Origin: Chthoniobacterales bacterium
GTDB lineage: Bacteria; Verrucomicrobiota; Verrucomicrobiia; Chthoniobacterales; UBA10450
Length of the DNA stretch: 64,000 bases
Assembly: GCA_013815325.1 (NCBI GenBank)
Contig: JACDGM010000001.1
Span: 33,500-97,499, forward strand
Reading direction: 5' to 3'
Numbering within the stretch: the first letter of the stretch is position 1; the number at the start of each line of letters is the position of its first letter. Position numbers and translations under genes: made by a program. The notes under the pieces are model-generated. The model was not told the DNA's origin and did no database searches. It worked only from the letters and a program-made list of their open reading frames with translations. Shown here piece after piece: positions 44,246 to 53,882 of the stretch.

Positions 44246-44922
44246 CGGCGCTCCCCTGCCGCGGAAAGGTTAGGCGGCGGGCTTGACGCCGAATCTTCCG
44301 GATGGACCGGTTGCGCGCGCCGCACTTCCGGTTCGGCTGGCGCGAGAGTCGCTGACGGGAGAGGCGTGGTCACCTGTGTCCCTCCCGGTTCGCTCGCCGG
44401 CGTGTCATCCACCGGCTCGGCCCGTGGCGCCACGATCGTGCCCGGCGTCGGCGTGAGCGGCCCCGGCGTCGTCGAAACAGCAGAGGCGGCCGGGCTTCCC
44501 GCGCTCCCCTGCGGTGGCGTGATCCGCTGAAGATTGAGGAAAAACTTGACCAGATACAGTCCGATTATGAGCACGGCCACCGCGATAATGAACGGAAGGA
44601 TCGACGGGCCTTTACGCGATTGCCGGCGCACAATCGGCGGCGGCGCAGAGGGCCCGCTCTCCTGCAAATACGAATAGCCATCCACCGTCACCCGGTCGGA
44701 GATTTCAAACGCATCCAGATAGGGAGTCACATCGACATCGAGAAACTTGCCATAAATGAGAAGGAACCCTTTCGCGTAAGCGAGATTGGCGAAGCTGGAG
44801 AAATCCTCCTGCTCAATTTCCTGAATGCGCGAGGGACGGATCTTGGTCACACGTGAGGCCTCTTCGAGCGTGATCTTTCTGGCGAGACGCGCCTGCTGTA
44901 ATTTTTTGCCGAGCGGTTCCAT
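44242..44922 (-). CDS. RodZ-like helix-turn-helix membrane protein
   Basis: 226 residues. The N-terminal HTH_25 domain is LGKKLQQARLARKITLEEASRVTKIRPSRIQEIEQEDFSSF then ANLAYAKGFLLIYGKFLDVD, the exact layout of RodZ. One membrane helix (about 131-153, ILPFIIAVAVLIIGLYLVKFF) follows, with a Pro/Thr-rich extracytoplasmic tail but no recognisable DUF4115 domain. RodZ links MreB to the cell-wall machinery. Between ftsK (14 bases away) and rimO. Confidence 0.83.
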   Translation of the reverse strand: MEPLGKKLQQARLARKITLEEASRVTKIRPSRIQEIEQEDFSSFANLAYAKGFLLIYGKFLDVDVTPYLDAFEISDRVTVDGYSYLQESGPSAPPPIVRRQSRKGPSILPFIIAVAVLIIGLYLVKFFLNLQRITPPQGSAGSPAASAVSTTPGPLTPTPGTIVAPRAEPVDDTPASEPGGTQVTTPLPSATLAPAEPEVRRAQPVHPEDSASSPPPNLSAAGERR

Positions 44923-44936
44923 CGGAATCGGCGGGG

Positions 44937-47369
44937 TCAGACGGCGGCGTCGAGATCGACGAGAATCTCACGCGGCTTCGCGCCTTCGCCGGGTCCCAAT
45001 ATGCCGCGCTGCTCGAGAATATCAACGATCCGGGCGGCCCGCGTATAACCAAGGCGGAGGCGGCGTTGCAGGAGGGAAGTCGAAGCGCGTTTTTCCTGGC
45101 GGATGATTTCGAGGCATTTCTCGACCAGCTCTTCGTCTTCGTCGGTTACGTCCTCGTTAGGCGCGCCGCTCGCTTCCATGCGCTCGTGCATCGCGAGGTC
45201 GAAGGCGGGGGTGCTTTGGGCAGAAACAAAATCGACGAGGCGGCCGATCTCGTCGTCCGTCACGAGCACGCCCTGGGCGCGGATGAGACGCGAAGTGCTC
45301 GGTGGGAGATAAAGCATGTCCCCCTGGCCTAACAATCGATCAGCGCCGTTTTCATCGAGGATGACGCGGCTGTCGATTTTGCTTGCGACTTGGAAGGCGA
45401 TCCGGCTCGGGATGTTCGCCTTGATAACGCCGGTGATGACATCGGCGCGCGGAGTTTGCGTGGCGACGATGAGATGGATGCCGGCGGCCCGCGCCATTTG
45501 CGTGATGCGCGCGATCGCGCTTTCGACGTCGGCCGGCGCCGTCTGCATGAGATCGGCCAGCTCGTCGATGATGATCACGATGTAGGGCATGTGATCGGGG
45601 ATGATGATCTCGTCGTCGCGCGGGACATTGATCGGCGGCGCTGCTTCGCTCGCCATCGCTTCCATCTCTCGCTCGGCATCAAAACCCTTGTCGGCGTCGA
45701 GTTCCTTCTGCGTTTTCTTCGGAGGGCGCGCGTTGAAGCTGGTGATGTTGCGCACCCCGGCTTTGGCGAAAATCTTGTAGCGCTTCTCCATTTCATCGAT
45801 CACCCAGCGCAAGGCGAGGAGCACCTTTTTCGGATCGGTCACGACCGGGATGACGAGATGAGGAAGCGTGTTGTAAACCTGCATCTCGACCACTTTGGGA
45901 TCGATCATGATGAAGCGGAGATGATCGGGTGTGAACCGGTAAAGCATGCTCGCGATGAGCGCGTTGATGCAGACGCTTTTGCCGCTGCCGGTGGTGCCCG
46001 CGACGAGCAGGTGCGGCATCTGCGCGAGATCGGCGATGATCGTTTTGCCGTAAACGTCCTTGCCCAGCGCGATCGGAAGTTTCGCGGTGCTCGCGTTCCA
46101 ATCTTCCGATTGCAACAGCTCGCGCAACGTGACCTTGACTTTGCGGCTGTTCGCCAGCTCGATGCCGACCGTGTCCTTGCCGGGAATAGGCGCGAGGATG
46201 TTGATCCGCTCCGCCCGGGTGGCGCGGGCGAGGTCGCGCTCCAGACTAACGATCTTATCCACGCGCACACCTTTGGCCGGATAGACTTCGTAGCGGGTGA
46301 TGGTCGGGCCTTTGGTGATGTCGCCGGCCGCCACTTGAATGCCGAATTGGCCTAACGTTTCAATGAGCGTCCGTTGAATTTCCGCCAGCTCGGCCGGATC
46401 GACGGCCATGCGGCCTTCGTTGTCATGCTCTTCGAGCAGGTCGATACCCGGCAGCTCGTAATTCTCGCCATCCCAATCGTTCGCCGTCGCGAGGCTGGGC
46501 GCGGACGCGGTTGATTTCTTTCCGCGCTCCAACTCCGCGAGAGACGGTTTTTTCTTTCCAGGCAAGGCGGCCGGCAGCGCGGTGGTATCGACGACTTTCG
46601 GCTCGGGACGATTGGCGAATTCCTCCGGCGTGGCGAGAGCACCTGCCGTCTCGGGAAGCGCCGCGCCCGTCTTGCGCAGCCTTTTCTCGAGAGCGCGCTG
46701 CTGTCTGGCGATCTGTTGCTGGCTGATCTCGATCTGGCCTTTCAAATCGGCGTGGCGCATCCGGCGGCGCAGCAACCAAAGCCGGAAGCCGACAAGCGCA
46801 CGTTTGCTCGCAAGGACGCTTTGCCTAACGAGATGGACCGGCCGCAGCCCGGTCATGAGTATTAGACTCGTTAGGTAAATGCCCGCGAGGACGATGACCG
46901 AGCCTTTGCCGAGAGCGAGGCGGAAAATATGGCGTCCGAAAAAATAACCGACCCAGCCGCCCGGTCCCTGGATTTTGAACTGGCGCCGCCAATCATGCAG
47001 AAACCAGGGCTGTAAATGGAGCAGGCAGGCGCCAGAAGCGATGAAGAGAATGATCCAGCCGAGCCGCCGGTTGACGCCCAGCTCGCCGTGAAAAAGCTTC
47101 GCCCCGCCGAAACCGAGAAGCGTCGCGGCGAGCAGATAGGAGGCGGCGCCGACGAGGAAGTAGCAAATGCCCGCGCCGACGGCCCCGAGCGGTCCGAGGA
47201 AATTTTGCGCGGGGCGATTCGGCGACGAGGTGGAGTTAAGAAGAGGAAACCAAGTCGGGATATCCTTCGGGACGTAGGAGATCAGGGCAAGGAAGAGCAG
47301 TGTGCCGATCCCGAGAAGAATCAGGGCGTAGACTTCGTTCCATGCATTTTGCTGAGTGCGTTTTGCCAC
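44937..47369 (-). CDS. ftsK: DNA translocase FtsK/SpoIIIE
   Basis: 810 residues. Four N-terminal membrane helices (about 15-190), a linker of about 120 residues with a basic coiled segment, then the alpha domain (GIQVAAGDITKGPTITRYEVYPAKGVRVDKI), the motor with Walker A AGTTGSGKSVCINALIAS and Walker B YIVIIIDELADLM, and QIATQTPRADVITG-like motif. The C-terminal gamma winged helix (RASTSLLQRRLRLGYTRAARIVDILEQRGILGP) recognises orienting DNA words. It pumps chromosomal DNA at the septum. A decayed copy of its first ~115 bases lies at 50836-50960. Confidence 0.96.
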   Translation of the reverse strand: MAKRTQQNAWNEVYALILLGIGTLLFLALISYVPKDIPTWFPLLNSTSSPNRPAQNFLGPLGAVGAGICYFLVGAASYLLAATLLGFGGAKLFHGELGVNRRLGWIILFIASGACLLHLQPWFLHDWRRQFKIQGPGGWVGYFFGRHIFRLALGKGSVIVLAGIYLTSLILMTGLRPVHLVRQSVLASKRALVGFRLWLLRRRMRHADLKGQIEISQQQIARQQRALEKRLRKTGAALPETAGALATPEEFANRPEPKVVDTTALPAALPGKKKPSLAELERGKKSTASAPSLATANDWDGENYELPGIDLLEEHDNEGRMAVDPAELAEIQRTLIETLGQFGIQVAAGDITKGPTITRYEVYPAKGVRVDKIVSLERDLARATRAERINILAPIPGKDTVGIELANSRKVKVTLRELLQSEDWNASTAKLPIALGKDVYGKTIIADLAQMPHLLVAGTTGSGKSVCINALIASMLYRFTPDHLRFIMIDPKVVEMQVYNTLPHLVIPVVTDPKKVLLALRWVIDEMEKRYKIFAKAGVRNITSFNARPPKKTQKELDADKGFDAEREMEAMASEAAPPINVPRDDEIIIPDHMPYIVIIIDELADLMQTAPADVESAIARITQMARAAGIHLIVATQTPRADVITGVIKANIPSRIAFQVASKIDSRVILDENGADRLLGQGDMLYLPPSTSRLIRAQGVLVTDDEIGRLVDFVSAQSTPAFDLAMHERMEASGAPNEDVTDEDEELVEKCLEIIRQEKRASTSLLQRRLRLGYTRAARIVDILEQRGILGPGEGAKPREILVDLDAAV

Positions 47370-47592
47370 CGCGCCTCATAGTAGCCACCAGCCGCCGCCT
47401 TTCAATGCCTCGTCGAAATGCCGGTGACGAATCGGGGTGCAACTCAATTTGCAGATGCGGTCGCGGGCCTAAATCGCAAGAGGGAACAAAAAAAGCGAGA
47501 CATTTTCCGTGTCCGTAATTTTTCCCTTTACATTGACCCGAGTTCCTTCTCATCCTCGTTAAATCATTAAAAGTGTCATCCCAAAAATAAGG

Positions 47593-48609
47593 TTGTATCC
47601 CAGACAAGACCCACCACCCGCCCGCCTTGCTCTGTTTTTAAGCGCGGGCCTGCTGATTTTGAGCGCCGCGCTCTGCCAGGCCCAAACCCCCACACCGACT
47701 CCGCCCCCGCCTGCCGAGCCAAACCCAATGCCCCCCTCCGCAGAACCGCTTCCGCCAGCCTATCAACCCTCGGATTATTCCACCGATATTACGACTTTAG
47801 AGCGTCTGCGCTTTACGCCCCCAGGCGGCGGGCGTTACCCGGCTGTGGTGGTCGCTCATACGGGTGGATACAAATACGGCGATGTTTATGGCGAACCGAG
47901 CCAGCGCTGGGCGGTAAAGACCTGGCCGATGCCGGCTTCCTCGTCTTTTCGATTGATTATCGCCTCGCGCCTCGGGGCCTAATCCTTAATCAGCACATTC
48001 ATGACAAGACCGCAGAAGGAATCGCTTCGGGCCGGCCTCCCCAGCAATCCAACGATCTCAAACAACAGATTCTGGCCGCAAAGTACGATGGCTCGTGCAA
48101 TGGCACCGTCTTTGTCCTCGGCGGGTCCGCCGGCGCGACTCATGCCCTTTGGTGCGCGCTCGATCCAGCCCCGACCGTCCATGGCTGGGGCGTCGCCACA
48201 TTACCCAAAGCAGTCGTCGGACTGTCCGGCCCTTATGACCTGTCCTCGCGCCAGGGAGATAATCCGGATGACGTGCAGGTCTTAGCCGCGGATGTCGATA
48301 ACTATACCAACACAAACGAGGACCCGCCCGGCTACACCTATCAGTATTCCGTTTCGCCCATCGAGCTTGTAGCCGCGGCGACAGGGATACCACCGATCCG
48401 GCTGTATACGACGGACGGTGATCCGGTGCCTCACCAGCAGGCCCGATGAGATGTATCCGGCTTTAGCGGCCAGAGGCGCGGATGTCGTTAAGGTCACTAT
48501 CCAAGGCAGCACTCTGCACGCCTTCGAGTACTGGCACACGATGAACCCCTCGACGGGCAAGTACGTAAGCAACGAGGTGATTGATTTCTTTAAGTCTCAT
48601 CTGCCGTAG
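47593..48609 (+). pseudogene. Secreted alpha/beta hydrolase gene with two frameshifts
   Basis: Starts with a TTG codon at 47593 and a signal peptide (LALFLSAGLLILSAALCQA), a proline-rich linker, then YPAVVVAHTGGYKYGD (oxyanion loop). One missing base near 47925 shifts to ADAGFLVFSIDYRLAPRGL and the nucleophile elbow VLGGSAGATHALWCAL. One extra base near 48442 shifts again into DEMYPALAARGADVVKVTI and HAFEYW (His). The parts form a complete esterase/lipase-type fold of about 330 residues. A partial, more decayed copy lies at 50415-50535. Confidence 0.8.
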
Positions 48610-48628
48610 CCAGCGGGATCATACAGCC

Positions 48629-50391
48629 ATGAACATTTCAACCACAGCCTTATTTTATCGACTGGTTGCCGCGCTGCTGTTCCTCGCAGCGCAGCACCAC
48701 TCACTCGCCGGGAGTGCGACTTGGAGTCAAAATCCGATGAGCACCGATTGGAATACAGCGGAGAACTGGATGCCAACTACCGTGCCGAATAGCCCGTCAG
48801 ACACGGCGACTTTTGGCGCGTCTGATGTAACTACTCTCTCGATCAACACCACGGCCGTTGAAGTTAGCACTATTGTGTTCAACCGCGGTGCTGCTCCTTT
48901 TACAATCACCGTCGACTCAGGAAATGGCATCGTAAATTTGTTTATCACAGGAAACGGTATCGTAAATAATTCTGGAGTTGTCCAATCCGTGGTTGGCGGT
49001 GGACAGGCAGGAGTGTTTTTGTCCAACGGCGCGACCGCGGGCAACCTCACGTTGTTTGGCGGTGATGCGGGACAGTTTTTCTTTATGGACTCAGCGTCCG
49101 CAGGATCCGCAACCTTTGTCGTCACCAGCGATGGAGTTTTCCAAGGGAACCTTTTGTTTTTCGATAACTCGACCGCGGCTGAGGCTACGATCGCGACAAG
49201 TGACTTTGCAATTACAACCTTCGATGGCAATGCTACGGCCGCCAATGGGACATTTACCACCACCACGGGCGGAGGTGTAGACTTCGGAACTAACAGCACT
49301 GCGGCCAACGGGGTCTTTACCTTTAGCGACGGCGGCCGCACAGTGTTCACCCAGTTTGCTACCGCGGCGCAAGGCAACTTCACCGCCGAAGGCGCGAGCG
49401 CCAGCATTGACTTGGGCGGCTACATTGATTTCGCCGGCAGCACCACCGCTGACCAGGGGCATTTTGTCATTAACGGCGGCCGGGCGCAGGGTGCACGGGG
49501 TGCGGTCATGACATTTTTTGAGGACGCCACCGCCGGCAGCGCAAAGATCAAAGCTAATGGCGGAACATCGGGCGGCGAGGGTGGCTCGATCCGTTTTAGC
49601 GCGCAGAGCGATGGCGGGCTGGCGCGCTTCAGCCTTACGGGCAATGGCAATCTCGACATTGGAAACCATGGGACTGGCCTAACCACTATAGGATCGATCC
49701 AGGGCGATGGCCTGGTCTTTCTCGGCGCGCGAGCGCTGGCGGTGGGGAGCAACAATCGCAGCACCACCTTCTCCGGTGTGATTCAGGATGGTGGAATCAG
49801 CCAGGGGACCGGCGGCAGCCTGACGAAAATCGGCACCGGCATCTGGCAGCTGAGCGGCGCTAATACCTATAGCGGCGGAACGACCGTGAGTGAGGGCACC
49901 CTCACGATCGGGAACACGACTGGCTCGGGCACCGGCAGCGGCCCGGTGCAGGTAAACAGCGGCACCCTCACTGGGCCCGGCATTATCGCGGGCGCCGTCA
50001 CCATCGGGAGCGGGAGCGGCACAGGCGCAGTCCTGGCCCCGAGAAGGGGCGAGGCGCAACCGACTGCCTTGACCATGCAAGCGAGTCTGACTTACAAAGC
50101 CGACGCGACCTATCTCTGCCGGCTCAGCACCCAACAAGCAAAGTCGGACGAGGTCATTGCCAACGGAGTCGCGATCGAGAGCGGCGCGCAGTTTACTCTG
50201 CAGGTCGCGGGCCGGAAGAGATTGCCCGCAGGCACGACTTTCACCCTCATCAGCAACACCTCGGCCAACCCAATTGCCGGCGCCTTCGCCAATCTCCCGA
50301 CGGCTCCACTTTGCGCGCGGGCCCAAACACGCTCCAGGCAAGCTATACCGGCGGCGATGGCAATGACCTTATCCTGATCGTGCTGCCGTAA
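48629..50391 (+). pseudogene. Autotransporter-associated beta-strand-repeat (PATR) protein, C-terminal frameshift
   Basis: From the ATG at 48629: signal peptide (MNISTTALFYRLVAALLF to LAG), then SATWSQNPMSTDWNTAENWMP, which opens many verrucomicrobial/planctomycetal surface proteins. Next are long Gly/Thr/Asn-rich parallel-beta-helix-like repeats, each with a phrase like STAANGTFT or TTADQGHF, and one classic PATR repeat (LTKIGTGIWQLSGANTYSGGTTVSEGTLTIGN). Near 50297 a lost C shifts the frame. Corrected, it would end GDGNDLILIVLP at the TAA at 50389-50391, the normal PATR ending; uncorrected, it ends early at 50377 with an unrelated tail. Probably exported; surface adhesion or structural role is inferred. 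Confidence 0.78.
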
Positions 50392-50414
50392 TTTGAGCCA
50401 ACTTATCGCAGAGA

Positions 50415-50535
50415 TCTTTGTCCTCGGCGGCTCCGCTGGCGCGACTCACGTCCTTGACCCGGCGCCGACCGTGTCCGGCTGAGTGCCGTCAAATTTCCCA
50501 AAGCAGTCGTCGGCCTCTCCGGCCCTTATGACCTG
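50415..50535 (+). pseudogene. Decayed partial copy of the hydrolase gene
   Basis: Shares TTTGTCCTCGGCGG, GGCGCGACTCA, CAAAGCAGTCGTCGG and GGCCCTTATGACCTG runs with 48105-48245 of the hydrolase pseudogene, with deletions in between. It sits right after the PATR gene and merges at its right end into the 41-bp tandem repeats. No coding capacity. Confidence 0.75.
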
Positions 50536-50545
50536 ACGATTTGGG

Positions 50546-50791
50546 TCCGGCTGAGCCGGGAGGCGCCGCCGCGCAAAACTTTGCCTTCCGGCTGAGCCAG
50601 ATAGCGACTTCGCGCTACTTCTCGACGTCCGGCTGCGCCGGAAGATGATTTCGCGCTCCTTTTCCGCATTCGGCTGCGCCGGAAGGCAATTTCGCGCTAC
50701 TTTTCGGCGTCCGGCTGAGGCGGAAGACGACTTCGCGCTACTTTTCGACGTCCGGCTGACGCGGAAGACGACTTCGCGCTACTTCTCGACG
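50546..50791. repeat. Six tandem copies of a 41-bp unit
   Basis: Units start at 50546, 50587, 50628, 50669, 50710 and 50751, each 41 bases and beginning (T)TCCGGCTG. The core reads roughly TCCGGCTGMGCCGGAAGACG then ACTTCGCGCTACTTTTCGACG. The last two units are nearly identical and the first is the most diverged. A related TCCGGCTGAG also occurs at 50476 in the hydrolase remnant. 41 is not a multiple of three, so this is not a coding repeat. No spacers, so not a CRISPR array. Each unit has a short dyad, CCGGCTG..CCGG. Confidence 0.85.
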
Positions 50792-50835
50792 CCCTCGCGG
50801 CGAGCCAGGCGGCCCAGTCAGGCGAGATGCCTAAC

Positions 50836-50960
50836 TTCCAGCATTCGGAACGTAGGAGATCAGGGCAAGGAAGAGCAGCGTCCCCATTTCCGAGAAGGAT
50901 GAAGGCGTAAACTTCATTCCATGCATTGTGCTGAGTGCGTTTGGCCACTACGCCTCCATT
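50836..50960 (-). pseudogene. Decayed duplicate of the ftsK 5' end
   Basis: Closely matches 47262-47385: both contain ACGTAGGAGATCAGGGCAAG, TTCCATGCATT and TGCTGAGTGCGTTT, and the copy still translates as MAKRTQHNAWNEVYAFILLG before breaking off. Same orientation as ftsK. It marks the right border of a 3.5-kb block that starts at the real ftsK 5' end. Confidence 0.85.
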
Positions 50961-51486
50961 AAGCGCGCCTCTGCCGCTTTCAATTCAATACCGCTGCGGG
51001 AGCGAGCCGGTCGAGCAGCCGGCGCAGGGAAACCTATCCAAAGATCACACCTATTTACACAAATTGGCTGCTTAACTGGGGGGATGCGATCTGCGCAACT
51101 GCGGACGGTGAAATCCTGCGAGTCGTGCCCTCATTCCCTGGTGCCTCTTACCGCAGTGGCGACGCCAAAAAAGCAAAAGTTGACGAATTTTGTTCGCGCC
51201 TTCCAAACCAACCCGCCGGACAGACCTACCTGAGTGGACCCTACCCTTCGTCCGCGCCTCCTTCAATCGGGCTTCGCGCGCCGCTTGCTGGCAACGTTGA
51301 TTCTAGCTCTCACGATTGAGACCCTGTGCGCCGTCTGTGCAACCTGAAAGCTTAACCCCTTCGAACCGCGTTTGGAACAATGTTTCCAACTGCCGACCAC
51401 TATTTTAATGGAGCCGCTGATACGCTCTAGGTCGACATTAACGAAATTTTCTTGACAGTTAAAATCTCGTGACCCTAAGCGTTGGC
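50961..51486. other. Gene-free stretch
   Basis: About 525 bases with no convincing gene, no copy of the 9-base word and no clear repeat. An AT-richer piece just before 51487 (ACATTAACGAAATTTTCTTGACAG) may be the promoter of the following secreted-protein pseudogene. Confidence 0.5.
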
Positions 51487-52077
51487 ATGAGAATTGTTAC
51501 AGCTCTCCTTCTGCTTCTCGCAGGCCTCGGCAGCACCTCGGCGGCACCCGCCCCCGAGGAGATTCGGACCGTTAACGATATCCCTGGTTTCTCTGTAAAA
51601 GTCTTGCAGAGAACCCTCAGTTCCACGATCTACAAACACATCCTTGTCTCTCCCATCGAAGGATGGATTGCGGTGCGAGGGCGATTAAGTAACAGGCATA
51701 TTTTCGGAGCGAGAGTAATCCATTCCGAACTTGACGGGATCTACGATAAATACGCCCTGCAGCTTGCCCGAGAGACGCAGATCGCCGGATATTTGTCACT
51801 CGGCAACACCGATCCAACCACCTCCATTGTAATTAATGTGCTCATATACCAGATCGCAGACGGGACAATGGCTCTCTCCTTCCCATATATTGCAGAGGCA
51901 GGCGGTGAGCAGCTGGAGTATTAGGGCGCAACCAAGCTGGCGGTATTGCAATCCAGTGGTCAATGGACTGACCTCAAGCTCCCAGAAGGACCCTTGGGTA
52001 AAGTCTGGGTCGTGCGCGCCGGCCTCGCCAACAACTTCGAGCTCCAGATGAAACTGAACCAGATAGAACCTCATTAG
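51487..52077 (+). pseudogene. Duplicate of the secreted protein gene 52854-53444, with a premature stop
   Basis: 197 codons, exactly as long as the intact copy. Signal peptide MRIVTALLLLLAGLGSTSA, then APAPEEIRTVNDIPGF, TLSSTIYKHILVSPIEGWIAVRGRL, FGARVIHSELDG and TTSIVINVLIYQIADGTMALSFPYI line up throughout with the intact copy. At codon 146 a TAG (51922-51924) replaces the Tyr codon, and the frame continues to a normal end, NFELQMKLNQIEPH. The loss is one nonsense change, so it looks recent. Confidence 0.85.
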
Positions 52078-52279
52078 ACACTCACTGGGAAAGAGTGGCG
52101 CCCTCATTTTCCCCTCCCGGCGTCGGATTTCTCCCAAGCCGAAGAAGTCATCTGACGCGATCGAGGTGTCTCCGTAGACGCTTCGCTCCGCGAAGGCGCG
52201 GCAGGAGGCCTTGAGTGCAAGCCTGCCTCATTCCCGCGTCGCCCAGAGGGCGGCGTCGACAGAAGCGCGCTGCCATCTG

Positions 52280-52495
52280 GCGTTCGTTAGGGCGCGACGC
52301 GAAAGCTGAAGCTGCCCTTGCTCACGTGCATGTCCTGGGCGACCGCGATCCAACCGACTTTATAGGTTCCCGAACCAGGATCTGTGGTCAACGACAGGTG
52401 TAACAAGGACGGTTCCTTCCGATCTGCCGACAGGTCGTGCCGGTCGATTTGCTTCCGGCCTCTTCCGCACCTCGATCGTGCTGAGACCTTGCGGC
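52280..52495 (-). pseudogene. Decayed duplicate of the copC 3' half
   Basis: Aligns with 53508-53725: shared runs include TTGCTCACGTGCATGTCCTG, CGACCGC/CGACGGC, GGTTCCTTC, TGCCGGTCGATTTG and CGTGCTGAGACC. Several indels destroy the frame. With the pseudogene at 51487 it shows that the secreted gene and copC were duplicated together as one block. Confidence 0.82.
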
Positions 52496-52853
52496 CGCGA
52501 TGCAGCCCGATGTTGTCATCCTAGTGATGGGTGACGCTGACTTTGCCTATATCGCGACCAGGCCTCGGCGCTGCGGGATTCGGGTAGAGGTTGCTTCCGT
52601 CGCGCAGAATCTCGGCGGCGTTCTGAAAGCTTCGGCCCAAGCGACGATCGATCTGGCGCCTTTGTTTCGGACCTTCGAGTGTTGGCGGGTAGTGACTCTC
52701 CTGCACCGCCATCGCGGGGAAGCGGACGTAAGACTTACAAAAAGTTCGCGCTCTGGAATGAAAGAAGCGGCATGGCAGGCCGCGATGTGAGCGCGAACCT
52801 GCTTCGAAAACGTCGCTTGACATCGTGCGCGGGAACTCTCTAACGTTTTTCCC
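52496..52853. other. Stretch between the two duplicated blocks
   Basis: About 360 bases. Open frames exist on both strands but none has recognisable family features. It may be a decayed remainder of the duplicated block beyond copC. The last 60 bases should hold the promoter of the intact secreted-protein gene (TTGACATCG at 52817-52825 could be a -35). Confidence 0.45.
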
Positions 52854-53444
52854 ATGAAAAACGCTCCTCTCGTTCTTGTGCTGATTGCCTGCCTCGGCAG
52901 TGTTTCCGCGGCCCCCGCTCCCGAAAAAGTGCGAACGATTGAAGAAATTCCCGGCTTCCCCCTACGGGTGCTGAAGCGAACGATCAGCCCCACGATTTAC
53001 AAGCATCTGCGCGTGTCTCCCGTCGAGGCCTGGGTCGAGGTGCGTGCGCGCTTGAGCGGAACGCATCTCTTTGGAGCGCGGGTGATCCATTCCGAAGCCG
53101 ACGGCGCCTACGATGGCTACGCTCTTAGGCTGGCGCGCGAAACGGAAATCACGGGATTTTTCTCCGTGGGCCACATTCACCCCACCACGTCGGTGCTAAT
53201 CAATGTGCTCATCTATGAGATCGCAGATGGCACCATGGCTCTCTCGTTCCCTTATCTGGATGAGGCAGGCGGCGAGCAAATGGGCTATTACGGTGCAACT
53301 ACGCTGGCGACCCAGCAAAGCAATGGCGAGTGGATCGATCTCAAGCTCCCGCTCGGTCCGACTGGGAAAGTCTGGTCGGTGCGAACGCCCGGCCTCGCGA
53401 ATAACTGGGAGCTGACGAGCCTGCTCGATAAGTGTATCGAATAA
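52854..53444 (+). CDS. Secreted protein of unknown function (intact copy)
   Basis: 196 residues. A signal peptide (MKNAPLVLVLIACLGSVSA) leads to APAPEKVRTIEEIPGFPLRVLKRTISPTIYKHL, FGARVIHSEADGAYDGYALRLARETEITGFFSVG, VLINVLIYEIADGTMALSFPYLDEAGG and a Trp-rich end (GKVWSVRTPGLANNWELTSLL). No Cys after the signal, no membrane anchor. Unknown family; probably a small beta-rich periplasmic domain. Convergent with the sigK-rskA-copC operon, 72 bases from the copC stop. Confidence 0.72.
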   Translation: MKNAPLVLVLIACLGSVSAAPAPEKVRTIEEIPGFPLRVLKRTISPTIYKHLRVSPVEAWVEVRARLSGTHLFGARVIHSEADGAYDGYALRLARETEITGFFSVGHIHPTTSVLINVLIYEIADGTMALSFPYLDEAGGEQMGYYGATTLATQQSNGEWIDLKLPLGPTGKVWSVRTPGLANNWELTSLLDKCIE

Positions 53445-53516
53445 CTGGAGCGGGCCGACTATCCTTGATAAGTGTATCAGCGGTCCAGGTAAGTTCCTGG
53501 GAAGAGGCGCGCTCGC

Positions 53517-53882
53517 CTACGGCGTGATCCGAAAGCTGTAGCTGCCTTTGCTCACGTGCATGTCCTGCGCGACGGCGGTCCATGAGACTCTATAAGTACC
53601 GACTCCGAGATTCGGGAGGAGCGATAGGCTTACCAAAACCGGTTCCTTCTTGTCAGCGCGCAGATCCTGCCGGTCGATTTGGTGGCCGGCTTCGTTCCGC
53701 GCTTCCACCGTGCTGAGACCTACCTTGATTGGTTCGGTAAACCAGATCCTAATTTCGTTAGGCAATTCCTTTAGGATCGCGCCATCCTTCGGCTCCGAGC
53801 GGTCGAGCGTGGAATGGGCCAGCGCCGAGGTCTGGAGCGCGAGCAGGGTCAGCGCGGCGGCGAGTGCAGAAAGATGGCTCAC
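53517..53882 (-). CDS. copC: CopC-domain copper resistance protein
   Basis: 121 residues starting with GTG at 53882, which overlaps the rskA stop (GTGA). A signal peptide ends at ALAHSTLDRSEPKDG, leaving the Cu(II)-binding His of CopC at the mature N-terminus. The beta sandwich includes PNEIRIWFTEPIKVGLSTVEA and YRVSWTAVAQDMHVSKGSYSFRI with the second His pair region (DMHVSKG). Periplasmic copper binding. Translational coupling to the sigma/anti-sigma pair suggests its expression responds to the same envelope signal. Confidence 0.88.
   Translation of the reverse strand: MSHLSALAAALTLLALQTSALAHSTLDRSEPKDGAILKELPNEIRIWFTEPIKVGLSTVEARNEAGHQIDRQDLRADKKEPVLVSLSLLPNLGVGTYRVSWTAVAQDMHVSKGSYSFRITP

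Noticed and set aside
50546-50791. CRISPR array
   Set aside because: Units are directly abutted at 41 bases with no spacers, repeats vary internally, and there are no cas genes.
1-53444. All frameshifts as sequencing errors
   Set aside because: They cluster in a few accessory stretches, while about 40 kb of core genes in the same window have none except the radical-SAM start; in-frame stops and decayed duplicates accompany them. Individual shifts could still be errors.
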